A stretch of DNA of 64,000 nucleotides from Codonopsis lanceolata (taxonomy: Eukaryota; Streptophyta; Magnoliopsida; Asterales; Campanulaceae). A program made the position numbers and the translations under genes. Each line of letters opens with the position of its first letter. The stretch's first letter is position 1. The notes under the pieces are model-generated. The model made no database searches and was not told the DNA's origin. It saw nothing but the letters and a program-made list of their open reading frames with translations. Below are positions 22,931 through 35,015 of this stretch, piece by piece. The stretch is taken from contig CM028383.1 in the NCBI GenBank assembly GCA_013146195.2, positions 21,143,995-21,207,994 on the forward strand, given 5' to 3'.

Positions 22931-23966
22931 ATTTCACTCAAATTACTAATCTCCACTATCCAGATAAATGGCTTAATTTGCTGCTTGTAAATACTAGGTT
23001 GAAGGTGAAATAATTAAAAATAATGTGTACCCTTGTTGGCTAGCAAATGACCCTTGATGTACTTGTTGCTTAAACGTTAATAGCTTTAACTTTCTTGATA
23101 ATTAAAAAGATACGTTCATCTAAAAAACAGAGAGATGAAGACTCAAATCAAGCAAATTGAACGACTCAAAAAAAGTTATAAGATCTTGTGAATTCCTTTT
23201 TAAAAAATTGAATTGAAAGGACAACAAAAAATATCCACATAAATTACGTGGATATTTTTCAAATGATGTAGTGTAGCTCATAGGAACATTATCAATTTAT
23301 CTTTCTTTCTCTTGAAAAGTGAGCTCCGCCGTACAAGAGGATATATATATATATAGTTTTGGGGTAAAATACTTGCTCTTATCTGTAAGAGCATCTCTAA
23401 TGTATAAAATTCTTATACATTTTTTTAAGTGGGTTTTATTGTCACCTACACATTTTTATCTTTTTACCTACTTAAGAATAAATTTTCGCATTATATAATC
23501 TTCTTACACAAAAAATATTAAATTTAACATCATCCCACATAAATACAAAACCCTTCCCCACACACATTCACACTTTCCAAAAAATAATTGACAGCCACCC
23601 CTATGATAAGTGATAACTTCCTATTAAGGAAAAAAAAAAAATTACCTTTCCTAGTTGGCATTTAGAAAAATGTATAATGGTGACCAAATTTTACCTTCTT
23701 AATTAGAAGAATACCAAAAAAAAAAAAAAAACAATGGGTATGCTCCAACATTCATCTACACTCGAACGGTAGCTTATAAAGCTCACTGCAATCATTGAAT
23801 ATTTTGCATGTGCTCTAAATATCTAGCTGAACTCAATTTGGTGTTCATCTCTCAATTACTTGACCGGTCTTCATTATTTTTATTTTTAATAATTGACACT
23901 GAGATTTTTATTTTTCTTGAAAGTTAGATGGGAGACTGACCTTACCCCCAACCATGAACATTATTA
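22931..23966. other. Intergenic DNA, no gene seen
   Basis: AT-rich sequence with homopolymer A runs. No domain or terminus was recognised. Confidence 0.4.
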
Positions 23967-24231
23967 CTCCTTCCGTTCTATAATTATCGTTTTGATTAAT
24001 TTGGCGTACGGTTTAAAAAAATACATTTGATTGGATTATTAATTTTTGAATAATGCGTTATTTTCTTTAAAGCTCATGAATATGTGGCCAAAAATTAAAG
24101 TAAGAAAAAAAAGTAAGAATAAAATGGTAAAAATGATGTTTTAAAAAAAAACTTTCAAAAAAGACAATTATTTTAGGACAGACGAAAAAAGAAAGAAATA
24201 CAATAATTTTGGGACGGTGGGACGGAGGGAG
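23967..24231. mobile_element. Stowaway MITE with TA target duplication
   Basis: TA|CTCCTTCCGTTCTATAATTA on the left mirrors AATTTTGGGACGGTGGGACG and GAGGGAG|TA on the right. Its 265-bp size is in the usual Stowaway range. Confidence 0.85.
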
Positions 24232-24257
24232 TATTAAAGTCTTAAAATACTACAAAG

Positions 24258-24801
24258 TAAGTCAGTCAATTGATCGAATTTGAATCCGAATCTGATGTTA
24301 TTTTAAAGATATAGATTTAAATTTTAAATCTGATTACTCGATTTTGATCTGAATCCCAAAATATGAAAGGTTAACAAATCGGATATGGATTGAGATGTTC
24401 TGATCCGTTAACAACTTGATCCGAACCGATATAACGAATATATTAATATTATACATATAAAAGTTATTAATGTTGAGTTTTTATTCATTAATCATTACTA
24501 ATTCTATTAAATATAAAATTTTCAGCACATTCTAAAATCTTACGAATATTGTTATTCATGTTTGTGTAAACTAAAAACAAGAATTTTTAATATTATTCAA
24601 CCTTTGATTAAGCAAAAATACTTCAATATTAATTTTATTAGTATTTTAATAAGGGATGAATAAGATACGAATCCGATCCGAAAATTTAGGATATGAATTG
24701 AGCTTTTGAATATCCGAAAAATAATCTAATCTCATCCAAGTCTAATAATTTCTGAACAAATCGGATATGGATTTAACCGATCCGATCCATTGACAGGCCT
24801 A
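24258..24801. mobile_element. hAT-type MITE, perfect 8-bp TSD
   Basis: The duplicated octamer CTACAAAG (24250-24257 and 24802-24809) flanks TIRs TAAGTCAGTCAATTGATC and (reversed) TAGGCCTGTCAATGGATC. The interior is built of GGATATGGAT/GATCCGAA words in both orientations. At 544 bp it encodes no transposase. Confidence 0.85.
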
Positions 24802-24979
24802 CTACAAAGTATTTAGATATCATCATTCAGCTTTAACACTAAACCTCTCCGTTAAGAAAAGTGAACAGTACCAATTGAACTAAAGTTCTTTGGTTGACAG
24901 GTTCTCAACTCATGTACCACAAAATGTACTCATTCATGTATCATCAGACAATATAACCCATGAAGGACCCGTGACTCAA

Positions 24980-25752
24980 TATGGATGTAAATGGTTCGAC
25001 TTGAAACAAGTTATGAGCTGAACTGCATACCATCAGTTTGAGAAAAATCAAACCGGAGTTAAACCATTTAAAGTCTTGAACTGAACCAAACCGAACCATG
25101 ATGGTTTGACTTGGTTTGACTCGGTTCCGTGGTTCGGTTTCATGGTTCGGTTTCGCGGCTTGATTTCATGGTTCAGTCTGAATTTAGAAAGAGTTTTAGT
25201 CATTCAAAATTTAAGTAAACCAATAAAATATTATAAAAACACGCTAAAAATACTAAAAATTAAATATAAATACAATTATATTCATAAACTCACTTTAAAA
25301 ATTTTGCACAAACTTTCAAATAAAAGGATTAACATTTTTAATTCTTATAATCACTAAATTGAATCTAATATAATAAAAATACAATAACGTACATGATATT
25401 AAAAACATTTATGTAAATTCAAAAAATCTAAATGCAAATTCCTAAATACTAATATTAGCCTTATAGTTTATATAACATAAAACATTAATAGTATAAGAGT
25501 ACTAAAGTATAAAGGTTAGAAATTCTAAAGAATTTATTGTTTGGCTCGGTTGTTCGGCTCAAAATGGTTTGATTTGGTTTGGTTTGATTTGACTTGACTC
25601 GACATATCAACCCGCAAACCAAACCAAACCGTTCGACTTTCCAAAATCTCAAACCGAGTTGAATCATATAGCACTCAAAACCAAACCAAACCATATGATT
25701 CGACATAATTCGGCTCGACTTGGTGGTTTGACGACTCGGGTCGACACCCCTA
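24980..25752. mobile_element. hAT-type MITE, 8-bp TSD with one mismatch
   Basis: Flanked by TGACTCAA (24972-24979) and TGACTCAT (25753-25760). The termini are TATGGATGTAAATGG and (reversed) TAGGGGTGTCGACCC. The ends are rich in GGTTTGGTTTGA-type words. It is 773 bp, with no coding capacity of note. Confidence 0.8.
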
Positions 25753-25760
25753 TGACTCAT

Positions 25761-26643
25761 TTATTTGGTGATTCAGAAAAGTGTCAACTTTATAATACGG
25801 GACATCTCCGCTCTTACATGTGACATCCAATACCTTGACCTTAACATGTAATTGACCTTAAACGTGTAAAGATAAGACTATGATCCCTGACAAGCAGAGT
25901 TGCTCGTGTTCTCCTTGCAAACGAAATAAAGAAAATTGAAAATCAGGCATGACAAGTTTCATAACGAGTTACATATAGTATACCAACTTTGGTCCAAATC
26001 TCAATCGTCGGCACAAATCAAGGAGAAAAATGCAATTCTTAAGATCAACAATGTGTCCAACTGACGTTGACCCACTGGCAGACAAATACCCGACACAGAT
26101 AATGCCTTCGCTTCCAGGGCAAAGCCAACTGAAATCAAAAGATATCTCTCCAATCACTTTAATAGATAGCTTATTCTAGAAAACATCTTCCAACATTTTC
26201 CATACACAATAATTCCCACCCAATATTGACATGAGTGCCAAGTAATTCACGAATTTTTCACACACAACCCAAGGTTGGAAATTCCAAAAGCAAGTTTGCC
26301 GCTTAAGATCGAAAAGATTGCAATGATGCAATCAATAATTAGACAGAATTAAGGAGAGATGACAGATCGAAATATCCAAACAAAAATATGTTTTGCAACC
26401 ATTGACGCGTACAATGACAATATAGACACAATTCAGCTACGCTGGCTATTTACTATCACAGTTTCTCTCTTCTCTCTTCTCTCTACTTCTTACCATTACC
26501 AAGTAAGGCCAAGCCTACCTTTTGGGATGAGGAATTCTCGTATGCAACTTGAAAGATGACGGTAACAACAGAATTGTTATGGGAAAGTAGTATTACAGCT
26601 CTGATTCTCTAAGTAAAGAATGAACTAATATGTGTTTCTCTAA
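25761..26643. other. Region downstream of STE24
   Basis: The part next to 26644 should contain the STE24 3' UTR. A 62-codon minus frame (25969-26157) shows no family resemblance, and I do not call it a gene. Confidence 0.4.
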
Positions 26644-29600
26644 TCAATCTGTCTTCTTATCGGGCTCATCGATTGCAGCCAACCTTTCAACAAGTGGAGG
26701 ATGTGAGTAGTGATATGCAGAGTACCATGGATCTGTGTTCATAGCTGATAGGTTCTCCTCCTGGAAAGCGTCACAAGAAAAATCAGTAATGTATAAGGTC
26801 ACACCAGAACAAAATTTCTCTTGTAATATACCATGCACAATTTTTCTTTGCAGGATGTGTGGTGTAAAATACTCAGCCTCAAAAGTTGTGTTAATCTTTC
26901 GCCAAATACCATGCACAAACAAATAACTAGGGGCGCAAATCGAGTCAATCTACTGGAAACTTGGCCGGACCTCGCTTGGTTAATGCTTTTACGCAAGTTC
27001 GATTTGTAAGCTAAGCAGGGTAAACTTCAGCCTAATCATAAGCTCAGTAATTTTTATTGAGCTGGGGCTAGTATCTTCATAAAAATCCTATTACTACGTG
27101 ATATGATCAAAGTACTCAAGCTCGAGCTAATAAATTAAACTACTTGAGCCCAAGTCAAGATTAATATTTACTTGTAACTACATTAAAAGATCCAAGTTCT
27201 TGAGCTCGAGATAAGAAATCAAACTACTTGAGCTCAACTCGAGATTAAGATGGACTCAAGTCAACAAGTAGAAGAGACAGATTGAACTTTTTTTCAAGCT
27301 AACGGGGCAAACTTGAGAAAGCCAAACTAGCCTCAAGTGGGCAATATTAGACTCCTAGAAATAACTAATATTGATTACAATTACGGAGGTTTAAGTTTAA
27401 TACTCCCTGTGTAACTTTTCAACTTAAAGAGTCCACTTCCAAAAATTATGCCTACAATCTCTATAACTATTCAACTTTACCCTTCACATGTGATATAAAT
27501 ATCTTAATTATGTTCAAGTATTTTTGTAATTATGACCAACTTTAATGATACGTAAACATGTCTTAATTATTAGACTTTTCATACGTGGACTCTTTGGCTG
27601 GAAAGAAGTGAGTACATTACTAGCACAACAGTTATTTGTTTTGGCTAGTTCCCATATTTGGAAAGAAGCCTTAGCAAACAAAATTCCTTCTGAATGTCAA
27701 CATATACTAATTTTGGGGAAAGGGAATAAATAAAGCATTTAAAGCAAAAACATCAAACTGATCGGATCAACAGAAAGCCACTGCAATGATGAGACCAAAC
27801 TAGAAAAGGTTGATTAAGATACATAATAAATTTTCGAGGAAAAGAGGTGCCAAGTACAAGTATCACCAGAAAAAGAAGGCAGTCTGCCTATAAACAAAAG
27901 GGAGAACATTACCTGAAGTCTCACGAGGCCAGCTCGGAGTGCCACGGCATAACCGAGCTTCTTCGCAAAAGCATCAGCCTTTATAAAAAGAAAGAGCAAG
28001 TATTTCAGTCACATAGAGACTACTTTCAAGAGATACACAAGGTAAAAGAAGCACTAAACTCGCAGCTTGAACCTTGCACTCAAAGACATACCTGGAACTC
28101 AAAAGCCCGGCTGACGAGATTAAGACCAAAACTTACAAGATGCTGGAGGGGTATTATAGTGTGCTGCAATCAACAGAGTCAAGGTGAAGTGTTGGCAACT
28201 CTCAAATCAAATCCTTTTCTCTACTTATAAATGAGAGTTGAGATATATGAAAGGTTCAGGCAGAACATAATGATTCCACAAGTCAGACATTTAATAGCAA
28301 TGCTTTTTTAAGTTAAAAGACTTTTCGTCCTAACACAAGTCGGTACTGATACGTATCAAAGAAGCTAAGACAAATTATCTAAGTCCAAAATGAGACTTGA
28401 TGTAAGAGTTAAAATCAAATCAAATATGCCGTGGGAAAACATGCAGGACATGCTGTGAAACCTTAATTCAATTCACTGAACTAATCCGCTAGGGAATCTG
28501 AAGATGCATTCTATTTGCACATTACATTGAAACTAAAAACTGTAGTCATACTCAAAATCAAAATGCCACCCTGGAGACATAAAATGATGCACGAAGAACA
28601 GATACTAAAACAAGGGCACAATATCAAGGTATGTGTATGAGAAAATATGGTATAGACACCACATGCCATGGCTATTGATTCTTGCAAGATAATAATTACC
28701 TGGAAAATGATGAGACCAATGAGAACTGGTTGTGTATCAAAACCGAAACTAAGAAATAGATCCTTAGAGTTCTTCACAAGAGTATATCCTCCAAATTGCA
28801 ACAAGGTGAGAATCTGAAAGGAAAAGCAAATACAGATTCTCCATTAAGTATTGGCATCAAAATACAGAAAAAGGTTACATGACTCGCAAGCTACCAAATA
28901 ACACTAGATCCTGTACACACATTGTAATGTACTTCTAAATACCAAAGACTTTACGACGCAAAATATAAAATATCATTTCAGTCACTCTTGACAAAGCTTA
29001 TATTGTAATTATTTAAAAGCACTCATCAGTGGCGCCATCCCTGGGTCCCTAAGAGACAGGCAGACATGATCATCACAACTGCAGATGTTTTCCTACAATA
29101 AGCACTAGCTACACCACTACTGACTAATGCTGGGAGCTGAAGGAACAACCTTTACCCAAAAGAATATTTATTACTATGTAAAGCGGAAACAGGTTTGCCT
29201 CTCATGGCCTGAATGTGTATCTTTCATGAAATGCCCTCATTTCCAAATATAAAAGCATATATTTCCAAACATAAGTTGGAATTGTAATTTAAAAAGATGC
29301 ATATCTCCTATTAACCATTGTTCATTGCGAAGTGTTAAGCTTGATATACATTGTTGAGCCTTTATCTAACAACTTAAGCTTTTAGATGAGTTGGTAACTT
29401 AACAGGTATTAGAGCTCCCGTTTGGCAAGGTCATGGGTTCGAGTCATCCTACTTGCATTTGTTACCCAAAAATACTGAGTACATGTTGTCACTCTATTTG
29501 GTTTGTGACGCCCCAGAGGGAGTGTTAAGCTTGATATTAAACTTTTAGATGAGATGGTAACTAAACAAAAAGCATCAACCTGGTGCATCACACATGCATC

Positions 29601-31517
29601 TACACTAGTCATTAGAAAATGAGGAGTCATGTGAACATAATTACAATCCACAGCATACCTGAACAGCCACGAAAGAATACATTGTGTGATTAAGTTTCCA
29701 ATGACCCAGTTCATGAGCAATGACAGCAACCACTTCCTCATCATTTTTACACTGCATAAAACAGAAGCTTTGGTGAACGAAACAAAATAAGAAGATAATA
29801 AAGCATCACAAATAAAAGGAAATTTAGTATGACCTCATTGCACTAAGAAAATATATGCATGTCCTGTATTTCGTGAATATCACATTTATAGAGTAGCAAC
29901 ATTTGAAGTGAAAGATGACAGTATACTATTTAAATGTCTCGGCCAATGTTTTTTTTTTTTTGATAGCTAAGTGTGACCCCTTGATATGGGGATTGGAATC
30001 AAGGACTTCAACGTGTTTGCCAGAGTTCCCTTGTCATCTCTCCCATCCCTTGGGGTCGGGTCGTCTCGGCCAATATAATCAGAACCTAATTTGAGATGGT
30101 GTCATAACTATGTTTTATCAGAGATCTGAAGATGACAAGACACCGCTAGACATCCAAAATGTCGTCTTTGCTTAATTGATTGTCTGTGATGGAAGAGATC
30201 TAAGACTTCTCAGGCTCCAAATAAGAAGTGGAAGGAAAAGGATGGCAATTTCATCATTGCATTTAAGGAAATTTAGAAAAATTCGGGTTGATCAGCTTGG
30301 ATATCAAGGGGAGGCTTTGAGCCTAGGAAGGACCACATCGGCAGCAGAATGCAGATTATATAGACACGGAAGGAACAATATCATCAGAATTACAAACTCC
30401 ATATTTAGCCCTCTCCTGCTCTGTAAGCAGTGATACTCTTACAACCAGACCTCAACTCAAATTAACTCAGCGTTTCTCGTCTTGGATAGGATACATGAAT
30501 TGTTTTTGCCATTCTGTCTTATTCAAAGCAATATTCTCTGTTGCACCAGACTCAATCATATCTTTCTTACCAATCAGCGCCCAAGTTGTTTTGGCCTACC
30601 TACATCTAGTGTTGCAGTTGATATTGATATATCACACCTGCTGCAGTTATAGTCTACGTTGTAGGTTGGGATTACTTTTTCTGACTCACGAATGTGCTCT
30701 TCTTGAATTTTATCTTCTCTAGGTTTACAATACATCCATCAAAAGATGTCATTTCAGCTACGCTCATTTTCTCTTTAGGCTTGCAGTAAGGAAGAAATCA
30801 TGATATAGAAAGACATCAATATCATGCCCTCTCATGGAAACACTCCCATTAATCCCATAACATCAATGTAGAATTGACTGACAACCCACAAATGATAGCC
30901 CCATATGCAATATCAAGATGCGTAGTTGCATACAGCACCATCCATCAACAATATTTTATCAAGAAAAGACCCAAGGAAGAATACCAATGTTTCTTCGTTC
31001 CGCTAAGGTGCTAATTGGCAAAACTTGATAAGAACTTATTTGCTTTCCAAAGAAAAAAAGGATAGCTACGGCGGGGTTTCGGATAAAGAATCTGTGGTAA
31101 CAAAGAACAGTTATTGTGTGTGTCCTGTCACTAGCGTGTGTAAATAATATGGCTTCAATCGTATGACAAGAAGGCATCGTGCGTCAACATACTAACTGAA
31201 TTTTACTTTTCCTAAAGAGTACAACATAACCATTCATCAAAAATGGCACCCGGGGGGGGTGTGTGTGTGTGTGTGTGTGTGGAAAAAAAGAATTACATGA
31301 TAACCACATCAACATGCAAGCAGTTACGGAAAGGCAAATGCAACATGAAAATATGAAGTACTCATAAAATTTTCTTAGCATCCGAAAATGAGGTATAACA
31401 TTCTTCCATGCTTGTGCTGCCAGGCATGTTGGTGAACGTTCAAAAGAAATATACCTGTTGGATCAATGTGTCGTAGAGAACAATGCGCTTGTTTTTAAAG
31501 AACCCATACATGTAAGC
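26644..31517 (-). CDS. STE24: CAAX prenyl protease 1 (STE24), 3' six exons only
   Basis: Zinc metalloprotease of the ER membrane. It removes the -aaX tripeptide from prenylated CAAX proteins (M48A family). Exons in transcript order: 31455-31517, 29659-29751, 28700-28813, 28092-28163, 27913-27978, 26644-26760. All are phase 0 with GT-AG junctions and no stop, giving 175 codons. The HELGH zinc motif (with HWKLNH following) is in the 29659-29751 exon. The third zinc ligand, the Glu of AFEFQ, ends the 28092-28163 exon, directly before ADAFA. The C-terminus, ending in a DKKTD motif, closely follows Arabidopsis STE24 (424 aa). About 249 N-terminal residues, including the first membrane helices, are missing. 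The next upstream exon (expected to end in an SSHSN-like motif) is not found before the assembly gap at 43901, so the 5' half is either inside the gap or lost. Several introns carry transposons. Confidence 0.92.
26928..27357. mobile_element. hAT-type MITE in STE24's last intron
   Basis: Flanked by CAAATAAC (26920-26927) and GAAATAAC (27358-27365), 7 of 8 bases. The left end is TAGGGGCGCAAATCGAG and the reversed right end is TAGGAGTCTAATATTG. The interior is rich in CTTGAGCTCGAG words. It is 430 bp and non-coding. Confidence 0.7.
29331..29565. repeat. tRNA-box-containing repeat in an STE24 intron
   Basis: Two copies of AGTGTTAAGCTTGATAT (about 29330 and 29520) and of CTTTTAGATGAG(T/A)TGGTAAC (about 29381 and 29550) bracket a stretch with GGTATTAGAGC and the pol III B-box-like GGTTCGAGTC. 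It could be a SINE relative or a piece of an LTR/primer-site region; the evidence does not decide. Confidence 0.35.
29948..30062 (-). mobile_element. Short SINE-like retroposon with 12-bp TSD
   Basis: GTCTCGGCCAAT is repeated exactly at 29936-29947 and 30063-30074. Between the copies is a 115-bp body that begins with poly-T on the plus strand, so it is a minus-strand insertion with an A-tail. The minus-strand 3' end, TTAGCTATCAAAAAA, resembles the LINE end at 41220 (TATACTTATCAAAAAA). It lies in an STE24 intron and does not affect coding. Confidence 0.75.
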
Positions 31518-32289
31518 CTGCACAATGTTGAGAAGTTGTATCAATCCCAACCTCTGTGTGTGTTTGAGAGAGATAAAGATAGAAATTAGAAAAAGAGAGA
31601 AAGAGAGAGCAAAGGGTTGTGCAAAAATTAACGAGCAAAGTCAAAGCAAGCCAGCTAATGTTGATCCCAAGAGCAAGAGACTGACTGGTTACAATTGATG
31701 AACATTGCACATTTCAAAAAAAAAATGTTTCTGATTTTCATATAATAGATAACCCAAGAGGATATACCATTATGTTGCTTGATCCTAAAAATCTTTCTGG
31801 TAATTGTAACAGTATATCTTTACTATATATTCCACCGAATCTGGATACAGCTTATCTACAAAGGAAGTGATTAGAAAAACTCATCCTCGACACTCAAAAA
31901 TGTGCCTTGCCCGGAAAATGAGGCTCGTTTGTCTTCCATTAGATGACCAGTTGGAGTTATAATCTTCTGATTATGATAAGAATCAGATCCAGATGAGCAT
32001 TTCAAAGGGTTGTCTAGGACTAAAAGGATCTAGACAGATGGAGTAGTATACCCAAAATCAATAACCATGGAGGGGACAAAACTTCCAACCATGATTTCAT
32101 GTAGCATAGGTAGCTAAGAATATATTTTGATATACTTATTATTCTTTTTATCATCAACAGTCGTGAGGTTTAATGTTTGTTTTAAAATATGAATTTAAGC
32201 TACTACGGAGCTTCAAATGGAATTGCTCAGTTATTTCTTCTTTAACGATGCTCAAAGCAGTCCCGTGTCGCAATTTGTAGACCTTAACT
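31518..32289. other. STE24 intron sequence left of the nested transposons
   Basis: No exon could be found here. It is presumably the intron upstream of the 31455-31517 exon. GT-repeat and GAGA tracts are the only features. Confidence 0.45.
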
Positions 32290-32943
32290 TAGGCCTGTCA
32301 ATTGTGACCCTGAACCCAGGAACCCACCCAACCTGATATTTACCCAAACCATTAATTTTTCGGGTTAAAACGGGTTACCCATAATAGCCCAATAAAATTC
32401 ACAGGTTGAAACTGGGTGCTTGCCTTAACCCGTTGTGTTTAGAGTAATATCATAAGAAAAATTTTCAAAATCGGGATTAAGATACTAGAAAAACAAATGC
32501 TATAAATTGAAAAGAACTGTTCTAATCCCATAAAAGTTTTAATCAATCCAATCAATCAGAGAAGTTAAAAAATAATCAACGTTCATCTTAGTAAAACATA
32601 AGAACCGCTCATAGGCCAGATTTGAGAAACAAGGTTTCTTAGCCGTCGCCGGAAGTGGATTTTCAACTCGCAGTCACTCAATCGAAATTCTGGACTCCGG
32701 CAAGTTCAAGTAGAATGGCATCAAAACCAACCATCATCTCTGGTGGGTGGTTACAGAAGGATCTAGTAGTAGATCTGGAGGTGGTGATGACAAATCTACT
32801 AGTGTCCGTTGTAGACATCCTGGTGGGCTTGCGGATCTACTAGTAATAATCATCGCCAGCGAAGAACTCGTCGTTGCCGGAGAAGCATAGTTGTCAAAGG
32901 CGAGCGCCTTTGGCGCATGAGGCGAGAGTGTAGAGCCCAATGT

Positions 32944-33408
32944 TCTAAAAATCGCTAGGCGCTACGCCTAGGCGGGATATAGACAGGGACTAAAAATAAG
33001 ACATAATATTCGATTTTTAAGATATTATTTATTAGAACCTACTTACTAAACATTAATTTTTTAAATATACTAATAGTAAATATCACCTAATAATTTAAAA
33101 ATAATGATTAGATTATAATGTTAAATTTTAAAAGTAAAACTAGAAATTTAATATCATTCTAAGGTTCAAATTATTACAAAAATAGTCAACAGTTCAATTA
33201 CCATAGATCCGATGACAAATTACAAATTTACAAAAACAATTTAATAATTTAAAATTGATATTTATTGACATTATATAGGGCCAAAATTTAAAAATAAAAT
33301 AAATATATGAAAAATCAACAGTTAGTCGCCTAGCCGATTTTTTCGTTGATTTGCCAAATTTCTAGGCACCTGGTTGGCGCCTAACGCCTAGGCCAATTTT
33401 TAGAACAC
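32944..33408. mobile_element. Small TIR element rich in GCCTAGGC words
   Basis: TGTTCTAAAAATCGCTAGGC on the left mirrors GCCTAGGCCAATTTTTAGAA with CA on the right. It is 465 bp with an AT-rich non-coding interior, and lies inside the left part of the inner hAT element. I could not establish a TSD. Confidence 0.6.
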
Positions 33409-34012
33409 TAATAGCGCCTCATACATCCCAGGCGAGTTGATGTGCAAGAAGCGCTTAAAAGACGACGCCTTTAGCACCTTTGGAACAGGCATTAAAAATT
33501 GTGAAAGTCGCTCACTTAAGTTTTTTCTTTTTATTTTAAATTTCTGATCAACCAAATGACGTAGTTTGGTCTTTTGGTATATATATATATTAGAATACCC
33601 TTCCCAAATCAAACAACATATCCACAGGCAGACTCCCGATACGACTTACAAGCGTAACTAGGGTTTCGATTTCGCCGTGCCGAGTCGACTTCAATTTGCA
33701 ACTTCAACTAGGGTTTCGAGTGTCGACCGGCTTCCCTCTTCTTCGAGTGTCAGTTGCTTCCCTCTTCTTCAAGTGTTGACCGACTTCCTTCTTCTTTGCA
33801 CCAATCGATTCCAACTTCCAAGTAAGCTCTCATTCTGTTCAAGACCCACTGAAGCATTCTTTAAAAAAAAATACATTGTTCTTCTTCTATTTAATAATTA
33901 TATATTATATAAAAGTGTCAAAACAGGTGATGCGGACTTTGTACACTATGAGTATACTTTACCAAAGAATTAGCCAATATCTATATCATTTACAAAATCT
34001 ACAATAGAAGTG

Positions 34013-34705
34013 TTACGGCTGGGAGTGGAATGATCTACCTCTTGGAACACTAAAAATGAAGAGAGCAAACCAACAAATTCTTAGATCCGGGACTTCCGGG
34101 ACCGACATTTCCTCGTTATCCAAGGCTGGCCCTAGCACACTCCCAAAAGAGTTCTCCCAAAAACGGTTTCTCTTATTCTTGTACCCAATAGACCAGCCCC
34201 TAACGTGGTCAATAATCCACCTCGGTATGACCCAAGTCATCTTGAACAGGCCAGCACAAAATTTCATAACTCGACAGCCACTTGGCAATGGAGGTGCAGA
34301 TGGTTCACACTCTCCTCACTAGCCTTACACAAATAACACCTATTGACAAAAACCATGTGACATTTCCGCAAATTGTCCCCGATTAGGATAGCTTCGTGAG
34401 TCGCTTCCCACATGAAGAATGTCACTCTCTTAGGGGTTTGAGAGTTCCATACTGCTCTCCAAGGGAAGGAAGTTCTACCACAGTTGAGAAGCTTGAGATA
34501 ATATGATTTGACCGAAAAAAAAAGGACCATGTGTACCTTTCCAAACCACCTCCAACCTGTCTGTATTCTGCTCTTGAAGCCTCCCTAAGAGCTGCACAAC
34601 TGACTCAATGTCCCAATCATGAAAATTCCTTCTAGACGTGGGATTCCAAATAGGTGTACCCTCCACCGTAGACAATACAGAACTAACTCTACAATCCTTA
34701 TCCAT
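34013..34705 (-). pseudogene. LINE ORF2, C-terminal zinc-binding (zf-RVT) part
   Basis: Contains FPWRAVWNSQTPKRVTFFMW and a CYLCKASEESVNHLHLHC zinc-binding motif, typical of plant LINE and RVT-like C-termini. It is split across at least two frames. Confidence 0.8.
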
Positions 34706-35015
34706 GGAGACCTCGAATAAGTTCTAGAACACCGCCCTCAAACACGCACCCCATCTATCTTCCCAAAATCTCGCAGAGACCCCGTTGTCATCCTCAAACG
34801 CAATGCATCTCTCAAAAGAACTCCACCCTTTCCTGATGCCTCTCCACACTCCCACCCCAAAAAGTAGAATGGACCGCACTTGGGATCAGAGCGATCCCCT
34901 TCCCCATACTTACAAACCACTACATCCCAACCATTTCCCCAACAAAGCCTCGTTAAAGAATTTGAGTTTCCTGATGTCCAGGACCTCCCATTTGAACCCT
35001 GGAACAAACTTTCTC

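Noticed and set aside
25969..26157. 62-codon minus-strand frame downstream of STE24
   Set aside because: No recognisable family and too short; probably intergenic or 3' UTR sequence.
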